From positions 62,001 through 126,000 of the forward strand of contig NZ_FTNI01000015.1 in assembly GCF_900156315.1 (NCBI RefSeq): a stretch of DNA of 64,000 bases, read 5' to 3'. Source of the DNA: Microbispora rosea. Its GTDB lineage: Bacteria; Actinomycetota; Actinomycetes; Streptosporangiales; Streptosporangiaceae. Shown here one piece after another: positions 8,257 to 15,588 of this stretch (its first letter is position 1; every line of letters starts with the position of its first letter). The position numbers and the translations under genes are program-made. The notes beneath the pieces are model-generated. The model was given only the letters and a program-made list of their open reading frames with translations, was not told the DNA's origin and made no database searches.

Positions 8257-8805
8257 TCAGCCGGCGTCCGGGACATAGCTCAGGTTGAGCACGCCGGTCT
8301 TGAACGTCTCGGACTTCACCAGCTTCAGCTTGTGGGTCGGGGTGTCCTCGAACAGCCGCTGCCCCCGGCCGACGACGATCGGGTGGACGAGCAGGTTCAG
8401 CTCGTCGAGCAGCCCGTGGGCGAGGAGCCACCGCACGGTCGTCGCGCTGCCGGACATCTGGAGGTCGCCGCCCTCGATCCGCTCCTTGAGCTCGCGCACC
8501 CGGGCCGCGACGTCGCCGTTGACGACGGTGGTGTTGTTCCAGTCCGCCTTCTCCAGGCTGTTCGACAGCACATACTTCGGGGCGTTGTTGAAGGCCTCGG
8601 CGATCTCCGGGTCCTGGTCCGTCGTCGTCCAGTAGGCGGACCACTCCTCGTACAGCGTGCGGCCCATCAGCATCCCGGCCGAGTTCTGCATGCCCGCCTG
8701 GATCACGGCGCCCATCTCGTCGTTCCAGTAGGGGAAGTGCCACTGGTCGGGGGACTCGACGACGCCGTCCAGCGAGATGAAGAAGTTGGCGACGATCCTG
8801 GCCAT
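8257..8805 (-). CDS. dihydrofolate reductase family (RibD_C) protein
   Basis: A 182-residue RibD C-terminal/DHFR-like domain. It begins with the family signature FFISLDGVVESPDQWHFPY and shows LMGRTLYEEWSAYW, the NADPH-binding SGSATTVRWLL and LVHPIVVGRGQRLF. Proteins of this group bind NADPH, but their substrates are mostly unknown. It is clearly paralogous to the protein at 9558-10181, and both open with nearly the same 25 residues. A good Shine-Dalgarno sequence (AAAGGAGCGG) precedes the ATG. A Nudix gene separates the two paralogues. Confidence 0.88.
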   Translation of the reverse strand: MARIVANFFISLDGVVESPDQWHFPYWNDEMGAVIQAGMQNSAGMLMGRTLYEEWSAYWTTTDQDPEIAEAFNNAPKYVLSNSLEKADWNNTTVVNGDVAARVRELKERIEGGDLQMSGSATTVRWLLAHGLLDELNLLVHPIVVGRGQRLFEDTPTHKLKLVKSETFKTGVLNLSYVPDAG

Positions 8806-8891
8806 GTGTTCCGCTCCTTTAGCCGTATGCCGTTGGCTGCAGAGGGAGACTATGCGGGAACGCCGGCGCGGGTCTTGTACAAAACCGACAG

Positions 8892-8903
8892 GGCCGTACG
8901 GCC
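8892..8903. promoter_or_regulatory. 12-bp perfect palindrome GGCCGTACGGCC
   Basis: It lies in the gap between the Nudix stop and the RibD_C start. It could be a weak terminator stem for the Nudix transcript or a protein binding site; the sequence does not decide. Confidence 0.3.
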
Positions 8904-8923
8904 GGTAAGACGGACCACCGGGG

Positions 8924-9463
8924 TCACGCCCGGCGGAGCCGCCAGAGCAGGTAGGCGGCGACGGACGACGAGTCGCTGACGGCGCCGTCGAGGATCATCT
9001 GCTCGAACTCGGTGTGGTGCACCCACCGCTGGCGCATGTCCTGCTCGGTGTGCTCGCGCTGGGGTTCGCCCTTGGTGAGGCCGGTGGCCACGTAGACATG
9101 CAGCCCCTGGTCGGTCATCCCGTGGGCGCTGTCCATGTGCCCCAGGTAGCGCAGCCGCTCGGCCCGGAGCCCGGTCTCCTCCACCAGTTCGCGCCGGGCC
9201 TCGTCCTCATGGTTGTCCGCCTCGGCGCCGCCCTGCGGGAAACTCCAGGAACGGCGGCCGATCGGGTATCGGTACTCCTCCACGATGTGGAAGCCGTCGT
9301 CCTCCTCCGGCACGATCAGCACGAAGTCGGGCCTGACCACGTATCCGTACAGGCCGGGAGAGCCGTCGGGGCGCTCGATCGCGTCCTCGCGGACCGTCAT
9401 CCACGGGTTGCTGTAGACGATTCGGGAGGACACCTGCCGGATCACGGGCTGCGCTTCGGTCAC
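8924..9463 (-). CDS. Nudix hydrolase (ADP-ribose pyrophosphatase-like)
   Basis: A 179-residue Nudix enzyme with an intact Nudix box, G-x5-E-x7-REUxEExGU, seen as GGAEADNHEDEARRELVEETG. The preceding strands (VIRQVSSRIVYSNPWMTVRED) resemble ADP-sugar pyrophosphatases such as NudF, which hydrolyse ADP-ribose or related nucleotide sugars with Mg2+. Specificity is inferred only from that resemblance. The GTG at 9463 has TAGTAT 8 nt upstream and no Shine-Dalgarno sequence. Confidence 0.88.
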   Translation of the reverse strand: MTEAQPVIRQVSSRIVYSNPWMTVREDAIERPDGSPGLYGYVVRPDFVLIVPEEDDGFHIVEEYRYPIGRRSWSFPQGGAEADNHEDEARRELVEETGLRAERLRYLGHMDSAHGMTDQGLHVYVATGLTKGEPQREHTEQDMRQRWVHHTEFEQMILDGAVSDSSSVAAYLLWRLRRA

Positions 9464-9471
9464 ATGGCCGG

Positions 9472-9477
9472 ATACTA
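9472..9477 (-). promoter_or_regulatory. -10 hexamer of the Nudix gene
   Basis: TAGTAT on the minus strand, 8 nt before the GTG start. Confidence 0.4.
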
Positions 9478-9557
9478 CCCATGCTCCGGCCGCACGTCCG
9501 GGTACGCGAGAGGCGCGCGGGACACACGACCGGGCGGCGCGTGTCCGGCCGCGGCGG

Positions 9558-10181
9558 TCACTCCCCCGTGTTCTGGTCGGCGGTGCTCTGGTCGGCGGTG
9601 CTCTGGTCGGCGGTGCTCTGGTCGGCGGTGCTCTGGTCGGCGGCGGGCCGGTAGGCGAGGGACAGCACGCCCGTCGGGAAGGTCTCCGAGGACGCGAGCG
9701 TCATCGGGATCTCCAGGCCCTCCTCGAACAGCCGCTGACCCTTCCCCACGACGATCGGGTGGACGAGCAGCCGGAGCTCGTCGAGCAGGTTGTGCCGCAT
9801 CAGCGAGCGCACGAGCTCGGTGCTGCCGCTGATGCCGATCGTCTTGCCCGGCCGCCGCTTGAGCTTGGTGATCTCCTCGGCGAAGTCGCCGGTGACGAGG
9901 GTGGAGTTCTGCCATTCGACCGTGTCGAGGGTCGAGGAGACGACGTACTTGGGGATGTTGTTGATGAAGTCGGCGAAAGGGTCGTCCGTGCCGGCCTTGC
10001 CGGGCCAGTAGGCGGCCCAGCTCTCGTACATGACCCGGCCCATCAGCATCGCGTCCGACTCGGACATCAGCGCGCCGACGGCGGCACCCATCTCCTCGCT
10101 GAAGTAGGGGAAGTGCCACTGGTCGGGCGCCTCGACGACGCCGTCGAGGGACATGAAGAAGCTGGCGACGATCTTGCGCAT
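9558..10181 (-). CDS. dihydrofolate reductase family (RibD_C) protein with pentapeptide-repeat tail
   Basis: A 207-residue RibD_C/DHFR-like protein paralogous to the one at 8257. The same signatures are present (MSLDGVVEAPDQWHFPYFSE, LMGRVMYESWAAYW, LVHPIVVGKGQRLFEE). NADPH binding is expected; the substrate is unknown. It differs by a C-terminal tail of about 25 residues made of (QSTAD)n, encoded by five near-identical 15-bp units. The tail lies outside the conserved fold and is probably unstructured. The pair with an intervening Nudix gene suggests local duplication followed by tail growth through repeat slippage. Confidence 0.88.
   Translation of the reverse strand: MRKIVASFFMSLDGVVEAPDQWHFPYFSEEMGAAVGALMSESDAMLMGRVMYESWAAYWPGKAGTDDPFADFINNIPKYVVSSTLDTVEWQNSTLVTGDFAEEITKLKRRPGKTIGISGSTELVRSLMRHNLLDELRLLVHPIVVGKGQRLFEEGLEIPMTLASSETFPTGVLSLAYRPAADQSTADQSTADQSTADQSTADQNTGE
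9572..9646. repeat. 15-bp tandem repeat, five copies
   Basis: The unit tctggtcggcggtgc occurs from 9572 to 9631 without a mismatch and in a fifth copy that diverges at its end. It is in frame and encodes the repeated QSTAD pentapeptide of the RibD_C protein. Length variation would change the tail by whole pentapeptides without a frameshift. Confidence 0.9.
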
Positions 10182-10215
10182 CTGGATCTCCTCGGTCTCG
10201 CGCTTGCGTGACCCA

Positions 10216-10245
10216 AGGATCGCAGCCGACTGGTTTCTCTGTCAA
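10216..10245 (-). promoter_or_regulatory. promoter of the repeat-tailed RibD_C gene
   Basis: On the minus strand TTGACA (10240-10245), an 18-nt spacer and GATCCT (10216-10221). The -35 lies in the palindrome TGTCAAGACA (10240-10249), which may also be an operator. Confidence 0.45.
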
Positions 10246-10419
10246 GACAACTATTTTTGTCGGAAGCCCCCCGGCGGTCGAGTGGTGGGCGGACGGGCAG
10301 GTCGCGCGGACGAGTGCCAGGAGGGTTATGCCCCTGCCGATATCCCCCCTGGCGAATCGTCCGGTTGCCGTGACCGGCGTCGAGCCGGATCGGGTCGGAT
10401 GGAGCATCGGACGGCCCGG

Positions 10420-10434
10420 TATACGAGGCGTATA
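10420..10434. promoter_or_regulatory. inverted repeat TATACG-AGG-CGTATA
   Basis: A perfect 6-bp-arm palindrome about 140 bp upstream of the SARP/STAND gene, an operator candidate for auto- or cross-regulation. Confidence 0.4.
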
Positions 10435-10508
10435 GCCGCTGGTGGGGACGTGTCCGCCGTCCGGTGAAAGGGCTCGACCGGCCGCGGATCGCCGCCCTGA
10501 CTGGATCA

Positions 10509-10538
10509 TTGACAATTCGGGCGGTGATCCTGGATTCT
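10509..10538 (+). promoter_or_regulatory. promoter of the SARP/STAND regulator
   Basis: A consensus TTGACA (10509-10514), 18-nt spacer and GATTCT (10533-10538), about 33 nt before the GTG start. Confidence 0.5.
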
Positions 10539-10570
10539 TCACTCCGGTGTCCGGACAGAGGCGGATCTGA

Positions 10571-13500
10571 GTGGAATTTCACGTCCTAGGGCCGCTCAGC
10601 GCTTCCCGCGATGGTCACCCGATCCCTGTCGGCGGCGCGCCGAAACTCCGGCTCACCCTGGCCGCGCTGCTGTCGAAGGCGGGCCAGCCGGTGTCGGTCG
10701 ACTGGCTGATCGCCGCGGTCTGGGGCGACCGGCCGCCCGCGTCCGCGCGGCGCAACATCCACCTTTACGTCCACCAGTTGCGGCGGGCGTACGGCGCCCA
10801 CGTCCTGCCCGGACGGCCTGGCGGCTACGCGATCATCCCCGACGCGCTCGACGCGGCGCGGTTCCGCGGCCTCGCCGCGCAAGGGAGCGCGGCCCTGGAC
10901 CGGGGAGATCTCGAATCCGCCCGTGACCGGCTGCGCGCGGCGCTGAACCTCTGGCGGGGGCCGGCGTTCGCGGAGTTCGCCGACTGCGTGCTCGTCGCCG
11001 ACGAGGCCAGGCGACTCGAGGAGGCGCGGCTCGTGGCGCACGAACGGCTGGCGGAGGCCGAGCTCGCCCTGGGCCGGCACGTCGAGGTGGCGGCGGAACT
11101 CACCGGCCTGGTCAGGGAGCATCCCTACCGGGAGAGCCTGCACGAGCAACTCATGCTGGCGCTGTATCGGTCCGGGCGCCAGACCGAGGCGCTGGAGGTC
11201 TTCCGCGGGACCCGCGACGTCCTGAACGCCCAGCTCGGCATCGAGCCCGGCCCCGTGCTCCAGCGGCTGCACGAGGCCATGCTCCGGGGCGACGAGCACC
11301 TCCTTCCCGCCCTGGCCCCGCCCCGGGAGGCGGATCGGCGGAAGACGGACGACTGCCCCTACCGGGGTCTGACGGCGTTCCAGCCGGAGGACGCGGACTG
11401 GTTCTTCGGCCGGTCCCTCCTGGTCGACCGGCTGCGCGAACTGGCCGGGCGGCTTCCCGTGGTCGGCGTGTTCGGCGCGTCGGGAAGCGGCAAGTCGTCC
11501 CTGCTGCGCGCCGGTCTGCTGGGGTCCGTCTCGGGCGAGGACCGTACGGCCGCGCCGTGGCGGGGCCTGCTCATGACGCCGGGGGAACACCCGCTGGACG
11601 CGCTGGCCGACGTGGTGGCGAAGGCCTCGGGCGGCGACCCGGTGGCGCTGCGCGACGACATGGCCCGCGACCCGGACGCACCTGCCGTCGCACTGGCGGC
11701 CGCGCTGGCCGTCGCGCTCGGCGGTGCAGTCGGAGGTGCGGTCGGCGGCGGGCCGGAGAACCGCCTGCTGCTGGTGGTGGACCAGTTCGAGGAGATCTTC
11801 ACGCTGTGCGCCGACGACGGGGAACGCCGCCGGTTCGTCGACGCGCTCCTCGGCGTCGCACTCGGCGGCGCGTCCGGCACCGGCCGCCGCGTCATCCTCG
11901 TGCTGGGCGTCCGCGCCGACTTCCTCGCCCACCTGACCCAGCATCCCGCCCTGGTCGAGGCGCTCGGCGGCGAGGCCCAGATGCTCGTCGGGCCGATGTC
12001 GTCGCCGGACCTTCAGGAGATCGTCGTACGGCCCGCGGCCCGGGCGGGGCTCACCGTGGACCCCGACCTGCTGGCCACGGTGCTGGCCGACGCCGCCGAG
12101 GAGCCGGGCAGCCTGCCGCTGGTCTCGCACGCGCTGCTGGAGACCTGGCGGAACGCGACCGGCGCGAGGCTCACGCTGCCGGCCTACCAGGCGGCCGGCG
12201 GCGTACGCGGCGCGATCGCGCAGAGCGCGGAACGGGTCTTCGGCGAGTTCGCCGCGGCGGAGCGGCAGGCCGCCCGCAGGATCTTCCTGCGGCTGACCGC
12301 GCTGGGAGACGGCACGGAGGACACCAGGCGGCCCATCTCCCGTACGGAGCTCGCCGGCGTGGCCGACCCCGGCGTGACCGCCCGCGTGCTCGACCGGCTC
12401 GCCGCCGCACGGCTCGTCGTCCTCGCGGAGGAGACGGTCGACGTGGCGCACGAGGCCCTGATCAGGGCGTGGCCGCGGCTCCACCGCTGGCTCACCGACG
12501 ACCGCGAGAACCTGCTCGTCCACCGGCGGCTCACCGGCGCCGCCCAGACGTGGCGGGAGCTGGACCGCGACCCGGGCGCCCTGTATCGAGGCGCCCAGCT
12601 TCTCGTGGCCGGGACCTGGGCGGAGGACCACCCGCAGGAGCTCAACGACGTCGAAAGCGCCTTCCTGCGGGCCAGCCGCGCGCTGGAGGACGGCGAGCGC
12701 ACCGCGGCGCGGCGCCGCACCCGGCTGCTGCAACGCCTGCTGGCCGGGATGGCCGCGCTCTTCCTGCTCGCCCTGTTCGGCGGCGGCGTCGCCGTACGGC
12801 AGGGCAGGGAGGCGGGCCACCAGCAGCTGGTCGCCCTGTCACGGCAGCAGTCCCTGCAGGCCCGATCGCTGCTCGCCACCGATCCCGACCTCGCCGGCCT
12901 GCTGGCGATCGCGGCGTACCGGCTCGACCCGGAACCCGAGACGCGGGGCGCCCTGCTGAGCGTGTCGGCCGCGGCGCGCCGCCGCATCGAGCTCAACGTG
13001 GAAGGACCCGCGGTCTTCGGGCTGGCGTTCAGCCCCGACGGGTCGCGGCTGGCCGCGGCCGGCACCGACGGAGCCGTCGCCCTCTGGGACCTGCGCACCC
13101 GCACCCGCGTCGCCGCCTTCCCCGGGCCCCTGGCCAGGACGGGACCGGGGGAGATCCACGCCAGGGCGGCGGCGTTCAGCCGCGACGGCAGGCTGCTCTC
13201 CTCCGTGGTGAGGGACGCCGCGCTCGAATCGAGCAGGGGCGTGGTCGTCGTGTGGGACGTGGCCTCCCGCCGGCCCGTGTTCCAGCGGCAGCGGGAGCGG
13301 CTCACCGACGCGATGGCGCTCAGCCCGGACGGGACGAGGATCGCCGTCGGGGTGGGCAAGGGCGCGGTCGAGCTGTGGGACCTGCGCGACGGGAGCATGC
13401 GCACGCTGAAGGGACACCGGGAGGAGGTCGTGGCGCTCGCCTTCAGCCCCGACCAGGCGTTCCTGGTGTCGACCACGGGCGGGACCGAGAAACCCCTCGT

Positions 13501-14860
13501 GTGGGACGCCGCCTCCGGCGCGAAGGTCGCGGCGCTCGACGCCGTGAACGTCCACAGGCTGGGCTTCGATCCCGCCGGCGGAATCCTCGCCACGGGATCG
13601 TCGCACTACGGCGTGCGGTTCTGGCGGATCGCCCACGACCACGTGACGCGGCTGCCGGGGCTGCCCAAGCGGTCGCCGTACACCTGGGACATGTCGGCCC
13701 CGGCCGCCGGCCGGATCGCGGTCGCCGACGAGGACGGCCTCATCACCGTCTGGGACGTGGCGCGACGGCAGCCGGTCGAGACCTACCAGGACAGGAGCCG
13801 CACGGAGACGCTGTCCCTCGCCCTGAGCGCCGACGGCTCGACGCTCGCCTCGGCCGGGCTGGGCCGGACCGTCGTGGTCCGGGAGCACGCCGTTCCTCCG
13901 TTCAGCGGACACAGTCAGGCCGTGAACGACATCGAGATCAGCCCGGACGGCCGGCTCGTGGCCTCGGCGAGCAGCGACAGGACCGCCCGGCTGTGGGACG
14001 TGACCGGGAATCCGGTCGCCACGTTCGGCGACCACCCCGATCACGTCAGGGCCGTCGCCTTCAGCCCGGACGGCCGCCGCCTCGCGACCGTCACCCGCAG
14101 CCACACGCTCACCCTCTGGGACGTCGGCAGCGGACGCAGGCTCGGCACGGCGGCGTACCGGGGGCTCGGCGCGTCCACCGACGTCGGCTTCGATCCGCGC
14201 GGGCGCTTCCTCGTCGCCACCGCGCTCGGCCGGTTCCGCTGGGACGTGAGCGATCCGGGCAGGCCGGTCGAGGTGCCGTTCGCGGGTGGATATCTCGTCT
14301 CGGCGCTGGCGTTCAGCCCCCGCGATCCGCTGCTCGCCACCACCGGTCCCGCCGGTGACCTGGTCGTCTGGGACCTCGCCCGCGACAGGGAGGTGCGCGC
14401 CCTCAGGACCGGGCAGGGCTCGGTGCTCGACGTCGCCTTCAGCCCGGACGGCGGGTCGATCGCCACGGCCGGCGCCGACCGCACCGTGAAGCTCTGGGAC
14501 ACGCTGACCTGGACGTCGTACGCCACGCTCACCGGCCACACCGCCCCGGTCCAGGCCCTCGCCTTCAGCCGGGACGGGCGGTCGCTCGCGTCCGCGGGGG
14601 ACGACCGCACGATCATGGTCTGGGACCTCCGAACCGGAACGCCGGCGGCCACGCTGACCGGGCACACCGCGCCGATCCGGGGCCTGGCCTTCACCGCCGG
14701 CGGAGACCTGATCTCGGGCGGGGAGGACGGCCGGATCATCCGGTGGGAGCTGCGGCCCGGCCCGCTCGCAGGGAAGCTCTGCGAGGCGATCGGCCGCGAC
14801 CTCACCCGCGCGGAGTGGGCCGCCCACTTCCCCACCGTGGACTACCGGTCCACCTGCTGA
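10571..14860 (+). CDS. SARP-type regulator with nSTAND NTPase and WD40 propeller
   Basis: A 1429-residue multidomain regulator. Residues 1-95 are an OmpR-like winged helix (GPLSASRDGHPIPVGGAPK onwards) and 97-245 a BTAD bundle, together a SARP module as in AfsR. A novel-STAND NTPase follows: Walker A GASGSGKSSLL near 300 and Walker B LLLVVDQFEE near 398. A hydrophobic segment around 718-740 (LLAGMAALFLLALFGGGVAV) may anchor it in the membrane. From about 810 to the end, WD40 repeats form one or two propellers, with recurrent AFSPDG and LWD motifs. STAND proteins act as ATP-dependent switches, with the WD40 part as sensor. An antibiotic-pathway or stress role is plausible, but no biosynthetic cluster lies nearby. 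Confidence 0.88.
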   Translation: MEFHVLGPLSASRDGHPIPVGGAPKLRLTLAALLSKAGQPVSVDWLIAAVWGDRPPASARRNIHLYVHQLRRAYGAHVLPGRPGGYAIIPDALDAARFRGLAAQGSAALDRGDLESARDRLRAALNLWRGPAFAEFADCVLVADEARRLEEARLVAHERLAEAELALGRHVEVAAELTGLVREHPYRESLHEQLMLALYRSGRQTEALEVFRGTRDVLNAQLGIEPGPVLQRLHEAMLRGDEHLLPALAPPREADRRKTDDCPYRGLTAFQPEDADWFFGRSLLVDRLRELAGRLPVVGVFGASGSGKSSLLRAGLLGSVSGEDRTAAPWRGLLMTPGEHPLDALADVVAKASGGDPVALRDDMARDPDAPAVALAAALAVALGGAVGGAVGGGPENRLLLVVDQFEEIFTLCADDGERRRFVDALLGVALGGASGTGRRVILVLGVRADFLAHLTQHPALVEALGGEAQMLVGPMSSPDLQEIVVRPAARAGLTVDPDLLATVLADAAEEPGSLPLVSHALLETWRNATGARLTLPAYQAAGGVRGAIAQSAERVFGEFAAAERQAARRIFLRLTALGDGTEDTRRPISRTELAGVADPGVTARVLDRLAAARLVVLAEETVDVAHEALIRAWPRLHRWLTDDRENLLVHRRLTGAAQTWRELDRDPGALYRGAQLLVAGTWAEDHPQELNDVESAFLRASRALEDGERTAARRRTRLLQRLLAGMAALFLLALFGGGVAVRQGREAGHQQLVALSRQQSLQARSLLATDPDLAGLLAIAAYRLDPEPETRGALLSVSAAARRRIELNVEGPAVFGLAFSPDGSRLAAAGTDGAVALWDLRTRTRVAAFPGPLARTGPGEIHARAAAFSRDGRLLSSVVRDAALESSRGVVVVWDVASRRPVFQRQRERLTDAMALSPDGTRIAVGVGKGAVELWDLRDGSMRTLKGHREEVVALAFSPDQAFLVSTTGGTEKPLVWDAASGAKVAALDAVNVHRLGFDPAGGILATGSSHYGVRFWRIAHDHVTRLPGLPKRSPYTWDMSAPAAGRIAVADEDGLITVWDVARRQPVETYQDRSRTETLSLALSADGSTLASAGLGRTVVVREHAVPPFSGHSQAVNDIEISPDGRLVASASSDRTARLWDVTGNPVATFGDHPDHVRAVAFSPDGRRLATVTRSHTLTLWDVGSGRRLGTAAYRGLGASTDVGFDPRGRFLVATALGRFRWDVSDPGRPVEVPFAGGYLVSALAFSPRDPLLATTGPAGDLVVWDLARDREVRALRTGQGSVLDVAFSPDGGSIATAGADRTVKLWDTLTWTSYATLTGHTAPVQALAFSRDGRSLASAGDDRTIMVWDLRTGTPAATLTGHTAPIRGLAFTAGGDLISGGEDGRIIRWELRPGPLAGKLCEAIGRDLTRAEWAAHFPTVDYRSTC

Positions 14861-14861
14861 A

Positions 14862-14878
14862 GGCCGCCCGCCGCGGCC
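14862..14878 (+). terminator. short GC hairpin after the SARP/STAND gene
   Basis: GGCCGC-CCGCC-GCGGCC directly after the stop codon. Only 6 bp and without a U-tract, so it is weak. Confidence 0.3.
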
Positions 14879-14916
14879 CTGGACCGGCTCCGCTCGCGTT
14901 TGTGAGACTGCCGGGC

Positions 14917-15588
14917 ATGACAAGCCGGCCTTCCACCGCCGATCTCCGCCGCAGGCTCGCGCATGTCCGCTGGATAGCCGGCGGCGCCGGAGCCGGCAAG
15001 AGCACCGTCACCCGGGCACTGGCCGAACGGCACGACGTGCTCGTCTACGACGGCGACCGAGCCGAGCTCGGCTACGTCCACAGGTGCGACCCGCAGCGAC
15101 AGCCCTATCTGTGGGCGTTGCTGCGAACACCCCGGGAGGACAGATGGGCGAGCCGCACCGCCGAGGAGATCTTCCACGCCATGCCCAGCCTGCACGGCGA
15201 GACTTTCGGCTTCGTCCTCGACGACCTGCTCGCCCTGCCCGCCGACCGTCCCGTCCTCGTCGACGACTTCCGTACGCTGCCGAGGGAGGTCGCGCCGCTG
15301 CTCACCCGACCGGAACACGCCGTCTTCCTCCTGCCTGCGCCCGACTTTCGGGCCCGTGCGCTCGGCGCCCGGTTCGCCGATCCCGCCCGGGCGCGCGCCA
15401 ACTGGGGAGGCGGTGACCACGGCGTCGCGCTGGCCAGGCGCCTGGCCCGCGACCGGCTCTGGGACGAGGAGGTGCGACGCCAGGCCGGCGGACTCGGGCT
15501 GCCGGTGGTGCCTGTCGACGGCTCCCGAAGCGTCGCGGACCTGGCCGCGGACCTGGCCGCGATGTTCCGGCTCGATCAGATCACGTAG
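14917..15588 (+). CDS. P-loop NTPase/kinase-like protein
   Basis: A 223-residue AAA/zeta-type P-loop protein. Walker A is GGAGAGKSTVTRAL at residues 22-35. VLVDDFRTLP (about 108-117) is the likely Walker B-like strand, and a C-terminal helix carries RLARDRLWDEEVRRQAGGL. It resembles uncharacterised small kinases annotated as nucleoside kinase-like or AAA family. Substrate unknown. The start at 14917 is chosen because the P-loop is then at the usual distance from the N-terminus, while upstream in-frame sequence overlaps the WD40 gene. It overlaps the M28 peptidase gene tail to tail by 13 bp. Confidence 0.7.
   Translation: MTSRPSTADLRRRLAHVRWIAGGAGAGKSTVTRALAERHDVLVYDGDRAELGYVHRCDPQRQPYLWALLRTPREDRWASRTAEEIFHAMPSLHGETFGFVLDDLLALPADRPVLVDDFRTLPREVAPLLTRPEHAVFLLPAPDFRARALGARFADPARARANWGGGDHGVALARRLARDRLWDEEVRRQAGGLGLPVVPVDGSRSVADLAADLAAMFRLDQIT

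Larger units (their letters stand above)
10182..10570. other. 389-bp gene-free divergent regulatory region
   Basis: It separates the RibD_C gene from the large SARP/STAND regulator. It holds a TTGACA promoter for each gene, a TGTCAAGACA palindrome, and the inverted repeat TATACGAGGCGTATA. No coding ORF with actinobacterial codon bias is convincing in it. Confidence 0.6.

Noticed and set aside
9572..9646. CRISPR-like array
   Set aside because: The units are contiguous 15-mers without spacers and encode a protein repeat; no cas genes are present.
10182..10570. Small ORFs of 75-104 codons in the divergent gap
   Set aside because: No ribosome binding sites, no codon-position bias and no recognisable sequence; the region reads as promoters and operators.
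10586..12820. Long minus-strand frame opposite the SARP/STAND gene
   Set aside because: Same effect; the plus-strand protein carries Walker, BTAD and WD40 motifs and the opposite frame is compositionally biased noise.
11557..14358. Second plus-strand frame of 933 codons inside the SARP/STAND gene
   Set aside because: A +1-type frame shadow, extremely Arg/Gly-rich with no motif.
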